Source: Myxococcota bacterium
Lineage (GTDB): Bacteria > Myxococcota_A > Polyangia > Polyangiales > Polyangiaceae
Length of the DNA stretch: 64,000 nt
Direction: 5' to 3'
NCBI GenBank assembly: GCA_963169915.1
Contig: CAUJEM010000112.1
Span: 1-64,000, forward strand
Both the position numbers and the translations under genes were made by a program. Positions within the stretch are counted from its first letter, which is position 1, and every line of letters begins with the position of its first letter. This document shows positions 45,612 through 53,691 of this stretch, piece by piece. The notes below the pieces were generated by a model. It saw only the letters and a list, made by a program, of their open reading frames with translations. It was not told where the DNA came from and searched no databases.

Positions 45612-46649
45612 TCAGACCACGTGGGGGAAACGAGCGTCGGGCTCGTGGCGAAGAAATTCGAGCGCGCCGCCGTGGGCGCTCTCGCAGGTGAACGAGGCGT
45701 CGTCCTTGGGGCGCACCGTCAGCTTCACGCGAGCCAGCTTGCTGTTGAAGCAGTACGAGCGCTGGCCGTCCGGGTTGTCGTAGCCGAGGCACACCATGGG
45801 CTGCCGCTCGGCGTCCATGAGCAGCTCCGCCTCGCCGCCCGGGCCGAGCAGCCGGAGCTGCCAGGCGTCTCGCTCGAGCCGCACCTTCTGCCGCCACACG
45901 TCGAACAGCGTATCGAAGCGGAAGCTGCGCGCGCCGCGTCGCACGACGAGCGCGGACACCTGCGGGCTCGGGCGCCCTCCGAGCAGCACGCGCCCACTGA
46001 AGCCCTCCACCAGCGCGTCCTGCTCCGGGAAGACGCACTGGCCCCAGGCGTACTCATAGGTGTGCTCCTTGCCCCAGTTGTGCCCCTGCATGCCCACCCA
46101 GCCGTCTACCGGCACCTCACCGGTGGGCAGCTCCAGCGCGCCGTGCAGGCGGAGCGCGGGCGCGGGGGTCAGCAGCTTGGAGCGCGGGAAGGGCCCGGTG
46201 CGCAGCGCCCGCAGCGGGAAGATGGAGAGCCGCTGCGCGATGGGCGAGCCCAACGGCTGCCAGCCGAGCCGCACCGTGGCCGCACCGCCCGCCGCCTCGA
46301 AGCGCCCCTCCGCGCGCCCCGGCGTCTCGAGCGCGAGCGTCAACCCCGCGGCGCGCAGCGTGGGCGTGGCCGAGCGGGGCGCCCCGAAGCTCGCCTCCGC
46401 GAAGGGCTGCGTCTGCTTGTGCGCGAAGGTCTCGCGCCGCTCGCCGTCGAAGTAGACGAGCCAGCTCTCTGCCACCGCGGGGCCGCGGAGCGGCGCCAGG
46501 AGCGTGGCCTTCAGCCACAGCGCCAGCGGACGGCTGGGGTGGTTGGCGCGCACGAAGTAGCTCTCCACGTGGCCGGGGCGCCCCGCGTAGCGGCAGGCGT
46601 TGTCCGGCGGCTCGGGGCGGAGCAGGGAGGGCAGGGGTGGGCGAGCCAT
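45612..46649 (-). CDS. CrtC/AttH-like lipocalin-fold protein
   Basis: A 345-residue protein without a signal peptide. GWVGMQGHNWGKEHTYEYAW near residue 190 is the hallmark of the CrtC/AttH superfamily (carotenoid hydratase-like and tocopherol-cyclase-like lipocalins). The flanks are beta-rich (WLVYFDGERRETFA, VRLERDAWQLRLLG). Relatives bind or hydrate long hydrophobic molecules. Its ATG shares a base with the TGA of the regulator gene (TGATG), so translation is coupled. Confidence 0.78.
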   Translation of the reverse strand: MARPPLPSLLRPEPPDNACRYAGRPGHVESYFVRANHPSRPLALWLKATLLAPLRGPAVAESWLVYFDGERRETFAHKQTQPFAEASFGAPRSATPTLRAAGLTLALETPGRAEGRFEAAGGAATVRLGWQPLGSPIAQRLSIFPLRALRTGPFPRSKLLTPAPALRLHGALELPTGEVPVDGWVGMQGHNWGKEHTYEYAWGQCVFPEQDALVEGFSGRVLLGGRPSPQVSALVVRRGARSFRFDTLFDVWRQKVRLERDAWQLRLLGPGGEAELLMDAERQPMVCLGYDNPDGQRSYCFNSKLARVKLTVRPKDDASFTCESAHGGALEFLRHEPDARFPHVV

Positions 46650-47356
46650 CAGTGGGCCTTTCGGTGTGGAGGCGAGAGCGCGCTGGCGGCGTAGGCGCGC
46701 AGGGCCTCGCCCGCGCTCTGGGCGTCCCGCGCCCGGATGGCGGCGACGGCGCGCGCGTGATGCTCGGCGCTGAAGCGCTCTCCGTAGAGCCCCAGGAAGC
46801 GCTTGGGCGCGCGGAAGTACACGTCTTTGACGAGCTGCGTGAAGAGCAGCAAGAGCTGGTTGCCGGTGACGCGCACGAGCTGCTCGAAGAACTCGAAGTC
46901 CAGCGCTTGGGCGGCGGTGGGCGTCAGCCCCGGCTGAGCGAGCTGCGCGGCGAGCTGCTCCAGCCGCGCCACGGACGCGGGATCCGCCAGGTGCGCGGCG
47001 CGCTCCGCGCAGAAGCCGAGCAGCAGGCCCCGCAGCTCGTGCAGATCTTCCTGCACCTTGAGGCCGAGCCGGCCGCCGCTGGCGACCAGCTCCGGCAGCG
47101 CCGCCAAGCTGGTGCTCAAGAGCGCCTCGGCCACGCGCGTGGCGCCGCCCTGCCTCACCGTGATGAGCCCCAGCGCCTCGAGTCGCCGCAGCGCCTCCCG
47201 CACCGTGGAGCGGTTGACCTCGTGCTGCTCCGCCAGCGCGCGCTCGGACGGTAGCGCCTCCCCCGGCCGCAGCTTGCCGCTCACGATGGCGCGCTGGAGC
47301 GTGGCCGTGAGCCTCCCGGTGACGCTCTGCTGCTCGGCGGGGCTGCGCGGGGCCAT
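46649..47356 (-). CDS. FadR/GntR-family transcriptional regulator (FCD domain)
   Basis: A 235-residue DNA-binding protein. The winged helix lies at residues about 10-80 (GEALPSERALAEQHEVNRSTVREALRRLEALGLITVRQGG), typical of the FadR subfamily; the C-terminal all-helical FCD ligand domain spans about residues 100-225. It heads an operon with the lipocalin, a small partner and the GMC oxidase. A palindrome of FadR type (TGGTCCGACCA) lies 3 bp before its start and overlaps the candidate -10 box, so self-repression is likely; the inducer is probably a lipid or organic acid. Confidence 0.9.
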   Translation of the reverse strand: MAPRSPAEQQSVTGRLTATLQRAIVSGKLRPGEALPSERALAEQHEVNRSTVREALRRLEALGLITVRQGGATRVAEALLSTSLAALPELVASGGRLGLKVQEDLHELRGLLLGFCAERAAHLADPASVARLEQLAAQLAQPGLTPTAAQALDFEFFEQLVRVTGNQLLLLFTQLVKDVYFRAPKRFLGLYGERFSAEHHARAVAAIRARDAQSAGEALRAYAASALSPPHRKAH

Positions 47357-47358
47357 GG

Positions 47359-47371
47359 CTGGTCCGACCAG
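47359..47371 (-). promoter_or_regulatory. FadR-type operator overlapping the -10 of the regulator promoter
   Basis: CTGGTCCGACCAG is a perfect palindrome around a central C/G and contains TGGTNNNACCA, the known core for FadR-subfamily GntR proteins. On the minus strand TTGATC (47392-47397) and TAACTG (47369-47374) are separated by 17 bp and form a candidate promoter whose -10 overlaps the operator. Binding here would block polymerase. Confidence 0.75.
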
Positions 47372-47435
47372 TTAGCAGGGGAGAAGACTGGGATCAACGC
47401 AGCGCGCGTAGGTAGTGGAAATGAATAGGGGTGAA

Positions 47436-47448
47436 CTGGTCGGGCCAG
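47436..47448 (-). promoter_or_regulatory. Second, weaker FadR-type operator
   Basis: CTGGTCGGGCCAG contains TGGTNNNGCCA, one base off the core palindrome. Its centre is 77 bp from the first operator, about seven helical turns, which would allow looping or cooperative binding. It lies upstream of the candidate promoter. Confidence 0.55.
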
Positions 47449-47469
47449 GGCGCCCTCCGCGCTGCCCCG

Positions 47470-48297
47470 CTAGCTCAGGACGCTCGTCAAGAGCTGGCCG
47501 GTGTCCGTAACGAGGCTCACGCTCTGCTCCAGGCCCTTCACGATGAGCGGCAGGTGCAAGACCAGCTTGGGGTCGAGGATCTGCGAGGGCGCGCTGGACA
47601 CCAGCGCCGCGCCGCTGCTGGCGGTCTCCGCGGCCGTGCCGGCGAGGCGCGCGCCGAGCTCCGCGCAGGCGCGCCAGAGCACCTCGAGCCGCGCCGCGCC
47701 CGGCCCGGCGCCATCCGTGAGGGGACCGAGGGCGCGCTCGATCTCCCCTCGGCGAATGGCGCGCTTGCCGCTCACGACGTCCCGGGGCGGGTCCTCGCCC
47801 GCGAGCCGAGCCTGCGCCATCAGGACGTGTCGCCCCGTCTCCAGGAGCTGATAGGCGGTGGCGTACAGCTCAGCGGAGGCGCGGAAGAAGGCGTCGACCT
47901 CGGGCATCCCGAGCTGCACGTACCTGAAGTCGTAGGGCGAGCTCGGGCTCAGGCGCGCCACCTTCAGGTAGTCGTAGCGGACGTCGCCCTCGTAGGGCGC
48001 CAGCGTCGGCGCGAGCCGTCCCAGCGTGACGACGCCTTGGGGCGGCACGTCGACCAACGCCCGCCCGAGCTCCCCCATGGTGGCGCCCACGGCCTCCGCG
48101 AAGCTGCTGAACTGCGTGGCCACCTCGCCCATCGCCGCCTCGAACTCCTCCCAGCGACGCGCTTCGCGCACGGTGGTGGTGGTCCTGCCGTCTCGCGTGG
48201 TGGAGGTGACGATGGTGGCCTTGAGCCCGATGGCCTCGCAGGCCGCCGTGGTGAGGGAGAGCGCGGAGAGTGAGAGCAGACGGCGGCGGCTCAGCAT
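47470..48297 (-). CDS. Lipoprotein of unknown function, possible Tat signal
   Basis: A 275-residue protein. The N-terminus MLSRRRLLSLSALSLTTAAC combines a twin-arginine-like SRRRLL with a lipobox (Cys 20). The mature protein is mostly helical, with no motif I recognise; it contains TTTTVREARRWEEFEAAMGEV and repeated helices. The gene is transcribed away from the DNA methyltransferase and lies upstream of, but is separated by 113 bp from, the FadR-type operon. Confidence 0.7.
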   Translation of the reverse strand: MLSRRRLLSLSALSLTTAACEAIGLKATIVTSTTRDGRTTTTVREARRWEEFEAAMGEVATQFSSFAEAVGATMGELGRALVDVPPQGVVTLGRLAPTLAPYEGDVRYDYLKVARLSPSSPYDFRYVQLGMPEVDAFFRASAELYATAYQLLETGRHVLMAQARLAGEDPPRDVVSGKRAIRRGEIERALGPLTDGAGPGAARLEVLWRACAELGARLAGTAAETASSGAALVSSAPSQILDPKLVLHLPLIVKGLEQSVSLVTDTGQLLTSVLS

Positions 48298-48379
48298 GGC
48301 GCGATCCTAGCCGAGAGGAGCGCGCCCTTGGGAGTGGCTTCCGCTGGCCCGCGAGCCGACCTACGCTGCCTGCGCTGGC

Positions 48380-49249
48380 ATGAAGCGCATCCTCCTCGGT
48401 GACAACGCAGCGCTGCTCCCCACGCTGCCGAGCGGCTTCGCGCGCTTCATCTACATCGATCCGCCGTTCAACACCGGCGCGCCGCAGCGACGGCAGCGGG
48501 TGCGGGTGCGCCGCGCTGAGGCGCGCGGCGAGCGCCGGGGCTTCGGGGGGCGCCGCTACGACGTGCAGCGGCTGGAGAGCCCGGAGTACGCGGACGGCTT
48601 CGACGACTACACCGGTTTTCTCTTGCCGCGCATCGAGGCGAGCCTCCGCTGCCTCACGCCGGACGGCTCGCTGTTCGTGCACCTCGACTACCGCGAGGTG
48701 CACTACGTGAAGGTGGCGCTCGACGCGCTGCTCGGGCGGCGCTGCTTCATGAACGAGCTCATCTGGGCCTATGATTTCGGCGGGCGCAGCAAGACCCGCT
48801 GGCCGTGCAAGCACGACACCTTGCTCTGGTACGTCATGGATCCGAAGCGCTACGTGTTTCATTACGAGGCGCTGGATCGCATCCCGTACATGGCGCCCGG
48901 GCTCGTGACGCCGGAGAAGGCCGCGCGTGGAAAGACGCCCACGGACGTGTGGTGGCACACCATCGTGCCGACGAGCGGCCGTGAGAAGACCGGCTACCCC
49001 ACGCAGAAGCCGCTGGGCGTCGTGGAGCGACTGGTGAAGGTGCACTCGTCGCCCGGCGACGTGCTGCTCGACTACTTCGCCGGTAGCGGCACCCTCGGCG
49101 CCGCCGCCGCGCGCCATGAGCGTGGCTTCGTGCTCATCGACCAGAGCCCGGAGGCCGTGGACGTGATGGCCGCGCGCCTCGCGGAGCACCAGCCCGAGAT
49201 CACTCGTCCCGAGGGCGTGCAGCGGGGCGAGCGCGGGCGCTCGCCCTAG
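48380..49249 (+). CDS. Solitary site-specific DNA methyltransferase (N4/N6 type)
   Basis: A 289-residue amino-methyltransferase. The catalytic motif IV IYIDPPFN comes near residue 30, and the SAM-binding motif I LDYFAGSGTLGAAAARHERG comes near residue 225, an order typical of beta-class enzymes. It would methylate adenine N6 or cytosine N4; the recognition site cannot be read from sequence. An insert after DPPFN is very Arg-rich. No restriction endonuclease gene is near, so it is probably an orphan with a regulatory or cell-cycle role. Confidence 0.88.
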   Translation: MKRILLGDNAALLPTLPSGFARFIYIDPPFNTGAPQRRQRVRVRRAEARGERRGFGGRRYDVQRLESPEYADGFDDYTGFLLPRIEASLRCLTPDGSLFVHLDYREVHYVKVALDALLGRRCFMNELIWAYDFGGRSKTRWPCKHDTLLWYVMDPKRYVFHYEALDRIPYMAPGLVTPEKAARGKTPTDVWWHTIVPTSGREKTGYPTQKPLGVVERLVKVHSSPGDVLLDYFAGSGTLGAAAARHERGFVLIDQSPEAVDVMAARLAEHQPEITRPEGVQRGERGRSP

Positions 49250-49390
49250 GTGCGCACGGAGGGGCTTGCCTCCCACGCCGGCGCCGTGGAGGCGCGCCGA
49301 GGTCGCCGCCCAGGGCGGGCCTGCTGGCCGCGCGGGCGACGGTCTGGCGGGGCTCTGGTAGGATGCCCACGTCATGCCCCTGCCCTCGCC

Positions 49391-50545
49391 ATGACGTCTC
49401 CCAGGACGCCCCGGAGCCGCTGGCTCGAGCTCGGCGCACCACCCAGCGTGGAGCAGCGGAACGCCCGAGGCGCGGTGGAGCGCTACCTCGAGCGCGCCGT
49501 TCGCCCGCTCGCGGAGCGACCGGAGCGAGTGCCCACGGCCGCGCAGCTGGGGGAGGTGAGGCGCTTGGCGGAGGAGCTCGGGCTGCTCGCGGCGCCCGCG
49601 GCGTCGGGGCTCGGGCTCTGGGAAGAGCCCTCCGTCGCGGGGTGCCGGTGGTCGGTAGGGCTCCTGCACCGCGTGGCGCGGGAGAGCGCCACGGCGGCGC
49701 TCTGCCTGCACCACGCGGCGCTCGGGCTGCTGCTCGGGCGCCGGCTCGGCGTGGAGGACGCGGCGCCATGGCCGTGGCTGTACGCCGAGCTGGGGCTCGA
49801 CAAGGGGCTGCGGGGCGCGGCGCTCGGCGCGCCGCCCGTGAGCGAGGCCGCGCCCGCGGAGCCCGAGCTGGCGCCGCTCGGCGCGGGGGAGGCGGGACGG
49901 CCGCTGCTCTTGGGGGCGGCCGAGCCGTGGAGCGCGCTGCTGCTGCCGCGCTGGAGCGACGCGCGGCGGCTCTCTTGGTGGAGGCTGCCGCGCGCGACGC
50001 TCGAGCTCACGCCCGCACCGCACGCGCTCGGGCTGGACGGCCTGAGCACCTGGCAGGTGCGGGCTCCGCGGCTCGGAGAGCTGCTGCTCGAGGACGTCGC
50101 GGCGGCGCTCGCGCTCTACCGTGAGGTGCTGGCGCTCGACGCGCTGGGGCTCGTGGGCATCGGGCTCGGCGCGACCGAGGGCGCGCTCGCGGCGGCGAAG
50201 GACTACGCAGCGCTGCGCCGCCAGGGCGGCAAGCTCATCGTGGAGCACGTGGCCGTGCGCCTGCTGCTGAGCGGCGCGGAGGCCAACGTGCTCTCGGTGC
50301 AGGCGCTGCTCGCTGACATGACGCTGCGGCCGGAGGCGCTCGCGCGCGTGCTGGCGCTGCGCTCGGTGGCGCACCCGCAGCTCTGCGAGGCGGCGAGCCA
50401 CGCGCTGCAGGTCTTCGGTGGCACGGGCTACCTGCAAGACACCGGGATCGAGCGCCGGCTGCGCGACAACTACCACCTGCGCCTGCTCGCGGGCACCCCC
50501 ACGGATCTGAGGCTCACCGCGCTGGCGATGGAGGACGGACGCTGA
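49391..50545 (+). CDS. Degenerate acyl-CoA dehydrogenase subunit lacking catalytic Glu
   Basis: A 384-residue acyl-CoA dehydrogenase-fold protein. The helical C-domain is recognisable (GVGATEGALAAAKDYAALRRQ-like helix near residue 260, then LQVFGGTGYLQDTGIERRLRDN). Where active enzymes have a YEGT-type catalytic Glu, this protein reads LLAGT, so the Glu is Ala; the alternative helix-G position also lacks Glu (Asp instead). The middle beta-domain is reduced and lacks the TEPxxGSD and KxxI motifs. It is probably the non-catalytic partner of the downstream enzyme, whose ATG overlaps its TGA by one base. The start is the ATG at 49391. Confidence 0.82.
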   Translation: MTSPRTPRSRWLELGAPPSVEQRNARGAVERYLERAVRPLAERPERVPTAAQLGEVRRLAEELGLLAAPAASGLGLWEEPSVAGCRWSVGLLHRVARESATAALCLHHAALGLLLGRRLGVEDAAPWPWLYAELGLDKGLRGAALGAPPVSEAAPAEPELAPLGAGEAGRPLLLGAAEPWSALLLPRWSDARRLSWWRLPRATLELTPAPHALGLDGLSTWQVRAPRLGELLLEDVAAALALYREVLALDALGLVGIGLGATEGALAAAKDYAALRRQGGKLIVEHVAVRLLLSGAEANVLSVQALLADMTLRPEALARVLALRSVAHPQLCEAASHALQVFGGTGYLQDTGIERRLRDNYHLRLLAGTPTDLRLTALAMEDGR

Positions 50546-51876
50546 TGGAAGGCATCCTGTCACCCTCGCACCCGTTGTCGCCCCACCGGGCGCTGCGTGA
50601 GCTCGGGTGGCTGGCGCAGCCGCTCGTCGCCGCCGCGCCGCGCTCGCTCTGGGAGCAAGACACGCAGAGCCTGCCGCCCGCCGCCGCCGCGTACCGCCGC
50701 CGCGTGCGCCGCTTCGCGCAGCGTGAGCTGGCGCCGCGGGCGCTCGAACTGGACCTCCAGCGGGAGCCGCAGCTCATCGAGCGCGTGCTCGAGGCGGCCG
50801 GGCGCGCCGGGCTGCTGTCGGATCTGCTCCCGGCGCCGCTCGGCTCCATCCCGCCGGGGCTGCTGCGCGTACCGTTCACGCTCGCGCAGAGCCTCAAGAT
50901 GGAGGAGCTCTGCGCCGCCTGCGCGGGCCTCGGCTTGATGGTGGGCGCGAGCGCGCTCGGCGCGGTGCCCCTCGTGCTCGCGGGGCAACCCCGCGCCCTC
51001 GCGCGCCACGTGGTGCCGGCCTTCCGTCATAGCCTGCGCAGCCGGCCGGCGCTGTTCGCCTTTGCCATCACCGAGCCCAGCGGCGGCTCGGACGTGGAGG
51101 AGTCCGAGGGTGCCCTCCGCTACGTGCCCGGCACGGTGGCGCGCCGCGCGCCGGGGGGCTGGCGCCTCCACGGGCGTAAGGTGTTCATCTCGGGGGGGGC
51201 GCTCGCGCAGCGCGTGACGGTGTTCGCTGCGCTGGAGGGCGAGGGGATGGAGTCGTGGACCTGCTTCGTCGTCGGGCGCGGCGCGCCCGGCTTCAGCGTG
51301 GCGCGCACCGAGCTGAAGATGGGGCAGCGCGCGTCGGAGGCGGCGGAGCTGGTGTTCGATGGGGTGTTCGTGCCCGACGCGGACGTGGTGGGCGGGCTGC
51401 GGCGTGGCTGGGGGCTCAACCGCGCCGTGCTCAACGCGTCGCGCGTGCCGGTGGGCGCCATCGCGCTCGGCATCGCGCGCGGCGCGCTCGAGGGCGCGCT
51501 CGACTTCGCCGCGAGCGCCCGGCTCGCGGGCAAGGGCTTGCTCGACTACCAAGACGTCCAGCTCGGCTTGGCCCAGATGCTCATCGAGGTGCAAGCCATG
51601 CGCGCGCTCGTGTGGCAGAGCGCCAACACCTGGCGGCCGGCGCAGGCGCGCGCCTCCATCGCCAAGGTCTTCGCCAGCGACGCGGCCCTGCGCGTCTGTG
51701 AGGCCGCCCTGGAGCTGCTCGGCAATCACGGCGTGCTGCACGCCCGGCGCGTGGAGAAGCAGCTCCGCGACGCGCGCTTGACGCAGATCTACGAGGGCAC
51801 GAACCAAATCAACCGGCTCGCCATCCTCGAAGAGCAGCAGACCTGGCTCGCCAGCGCGCCGCACGGCCAGCCGTGA
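50545..51876 (+). CDS. Catalytic acyl-CoA dehydrogenase
   Basis: A 443-residue flavoenzyme oxidising an acyl-CoA to the 2-enoyl-CoA. ITEPSGGSDVEESEGALRY and WRLHGRKVFISGG are the FAD- and substrate-binding beta-domain motifs, and the C-terminal LTQIYEGTNQINRLAI supplies the catalytic Glu. It starts at an ATG that overlaps the stop of the degenerate partner, so both would be made in equal amounts. The substrate is unknown; an acetoacetate-decarboxylase-like gene follows 58 bp later. Confidence 0.9.
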   Translation: MEGILSPSHPLSPHRALRELGWLAQPLVAAAPRSLWEQDTQSLPPAAAAYRRRVRRFAQRELAPRALELDLQREPQLIERVLEAAGRAGLLSDLLPAPLGSIPPGLLRVPFTLAQSLKMEELCAACAGLGLMVGASALGAVPLVLAGQPRALARHVVPAFRHSLRSRPALFAFAITEPSGGSDVEESEGALRYVPGTVARRAPGGWRLHGRKVFISGGALAQRVTVFAALEGEGMESWTCFVVGRGAPGFSVARTELKMGQRASEAAELVFDGVFVPDADVVGGLRRGWGLNRAVLNASRVPVGAIALGIARGALEGALDFAASARLAGKGLLDYQDVQLGLAQMLIEVQAMRALVWQSANTWRPAQARASIAKVFASDAALRVCEAALELLGNHGVLHARRVEKQLRDARLTQIYEGTNQINRLAILEEQQTWLASAPHGQP

Positions 51877-51934
51877 GCTCGGCGCCCGAGCGACGCCGAG
51901 CTGCGCTAGCCTCCACCCCACGGAGCCCCTGTCC

Positions 51935-52708
51935 ATGACGCCCTCGTTCTTCGACGTCCCCCGCACCACCGCCACCACCACCGAGGGTGACGTCACGCTG
52001 CCCATCTTCTACTTCGACGTCTCCGCGCTGCTGGCGGTGTTCAGCGTGCACACGGTGGACGTGGAGGCTCAGCTCTTCGCGGCGGAGCTGCGCCCGATGC
52101 GGCTCCCAGGCGGCAGGACGCCGTTGGTGCTCGCCTGGTTCGAGTACCGCGCCACCACCATCGGCAGCTACAACGAGGTGGCTGTGGCGGTCGGCTGCTA
52201 CCACCGGACGGAGCGTCGGCAGCCGAGCGTGCTCATCGACGCGCTGCTCCCCGCCGTGCGCCGCGGGGGCGGCTTCCACGTGCTGGACTTGCCCGTCACC
52301 ACGCCCGCCGCGTGCGCGGCCGGCCGGGAGCTCTGGGGCTATCCGAAGTTCGTCACCGAGATCCCGCTCAGCTTCGGTCGAGCGCGCTTCGAGGGCGCGG
52401 TCTTGGAGCCGGGCACCGCGAGCCCACTGGTGAGGCTGGCGGGCGGTTGGGGGGCCGGTCCGGTGGTGCCCGCCTTCGACTGGGTGCTGTTTTCCCGCCG
52501 CCAGGAGCGGAGCCTCAAGACCACGGTGGACATCGACGCCCGGATGCGGACCCTGCGCCCGCGCCACATGAAGCTCCAAGTGGGCGCCTCCGAGCACCCC
52601 ATGGCGCAGCGCCTGCGGCGCCTCGGCTTGCATGGTGCCAGCCCCCTGCTGGTCCAGCAGGCGCTGAGCTTCCGCTCCCGCCTGAACCGAGGCAGTGAGC
52701 TCGGCTGA
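51935..52708 (+). CDS. Acetoacetate decarboxylase-like protein
   Basis: A 257-residue protein of the acetoacetate decarboxylase (ADC) superfamily. The key region GSYNEVAVAVGC and GRELWGYPKFVTEIPL matches family motifs, with the Lys of GYPKF in the position expected for the Schiff-base lysine. Members also include aldolase- and cyclase-like enzymes, so decarboxylation is not certain. It follows the acyl-CoA dehydrogenase pair and is probably in the same transcript, which points to a role in fatty acid or keto acid breakdown. Confidence 0.8.
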   Translation: MTPSFFDVPRTTATTTEGDVTLPIFYFDVSALLAVFSVHTVDVEAQLFAAELRPMRLPGGRTPLVLAWFEYRATTIGSYNEVAVAVGCYHRTERRQPSVLIDALLPAVRRGGGFHVLDLPVTTPAACAAGRELWGYPKFVTEIPLSFGRARFEGAVLEPGTASPLVRLAGGWGAGPVVPAFDWVLFSRRQERSLKTTVDIDARMRTLRPRHMKLQVGASEHPMAQRLRRLGLHGASPLLVQQALSFRSRLNRGSELG

Positions 52709-52899
52709 CGTCCGCGAGCCCGTGGCGCCGCCTGAGCGCGCTGGCGGGCGGCGCGATGCTCGCTGCTGCGCGTAGGGGCGCCGTGCACGACGCGCTCGAC
52801 TAGCGTGCCGCGCACCTCCACGGCTTCTCGGCGCGCCGCGGCTCTGATAACCACCGCAGCTCACTGCCGCGCTGGGCGGTGGAGGAGGAGCCCGCTGTC
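52709..52899. other. Short intergenic gap
   Basis: No gene is supportable here. The only clear element is GGAGGAGGAG at 52881-52890, the Shine-Dalgarno of the next gene. Confidence 0.5.
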
Positions 52900-53445
52900 A
52901 TGAACCTCGATCGACCTCTCGCCCCAGAGCCGTACTCGCTGCTGCCGCGGGTGCCGGCCTTCACCGTCACCAGCCAGGCCTTCCAGGACGGCGGTGCGCT
53001 GCCGAACGCGCAGGTGTTCAACGACTTTGGGATGTCCGGCGGGAACGAGTCGCCGCCCCTGAAGTGGGAGGGCTTCCCAGAGGGCACCAAGAGCTTCGCC
53101 GTCACCTGCTTCGATCCTGACGCGCCCACGCCCTCGGGCTTCTGGCACTGGGTGGTGGTGGATCTGAGCGCGAGCGTCACGGAGCTGCCCGCTGGTGCCG
53201 GCAAGGCGGGCGGTGGGGGCCTTCCTCCCGGCGCCTTTCACTGCCGCAACGACTACGGCGTCAAGGCCTATGGCGGCGCCGCTCCCCCGCAGGGAGACCG
53301 CGCGCACCGCTACGTCTTCGCCGTGCATGCCTTGGACGTCGACCGGCTCGGCGTGGACTCGGACGCCACCCCGGCGGTCGTCGCCTTCAACCTGGTGTTC
53401 CACACGCTCGCGCGCGCGCTCATCGTGCCCACCTTCGGGCACTGA
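52900..53445 (+). CDS. YbhB/YbcL-type phosphatidylethanolamine-binding protein (Raf kinase inhibitor-like)
   Basis: A 181-residue PEBP-family protein. [40 protein letters not shown] and [20 protein letters not shown] are the conserved ligand-pocket segments of the YbhB/YbcL group. Bacterial members have no settled function; binding of phospholipid head groups or nucleotides is suggested. The start is the ATG at 52900, whose Shine-Dalgarno (GGAGGAGG) is placed about 10 bases upstream; the in-frame GTG at 52879 would swallow that site. No signal peptide. Confidence 0.9.
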   Translation: MNLDRPLAPEPYSLLPRVPAFTVTSQAFQDGGALPNAQVFNDFGMSGGNESPPLKWEGFPEGTKSFAVTCFDPDAPTPSGFWHWVVVDLSASVTELPAGAGKAGGGGLPPGAFHCRNDYGVKAYGGAAPPQGDRAHRYVFAVHALDVDRLGVDSDATPAVVAFNLVFHTLARALIVPTFGH

Positions 53446-53691
53446 GGGGGCACGCGAGGGTTCCGTGGCGTGAGCTTCGGGCAACCTGGCCCGTGGGCCG
53501 CTCGCCTCCGGCGGTCGTCGCGTAGCCCCCGCCGCGCGACGGACCGCGCAGCCACGGGCTCACGGCGCTCCCGCCAGCGGCCTGGCGGGGTCGAGGTGCG
53601 CCGCTCGCGGAGCGGTGCTAGGCACGCGCTCGTCCCAGGGGCGGGGCGCTAGTGCCGGCTGCCCAATGGGGTGCTTCGCTGCGAGGTCATC

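Noticed and set aside
47870-50563. Minus-strand 897-codon frame
   Set aside because: Runs across the methyltransferase and the degenerate acyl-CoA dehydrogenase genes in antisense and into the end of the Tat-lipoprotein gene.
52879-52899. GTG start for the PEBP gene
   Set aside because: It would translate through the Shine-Dalgarno that serves the ATG at 52900.
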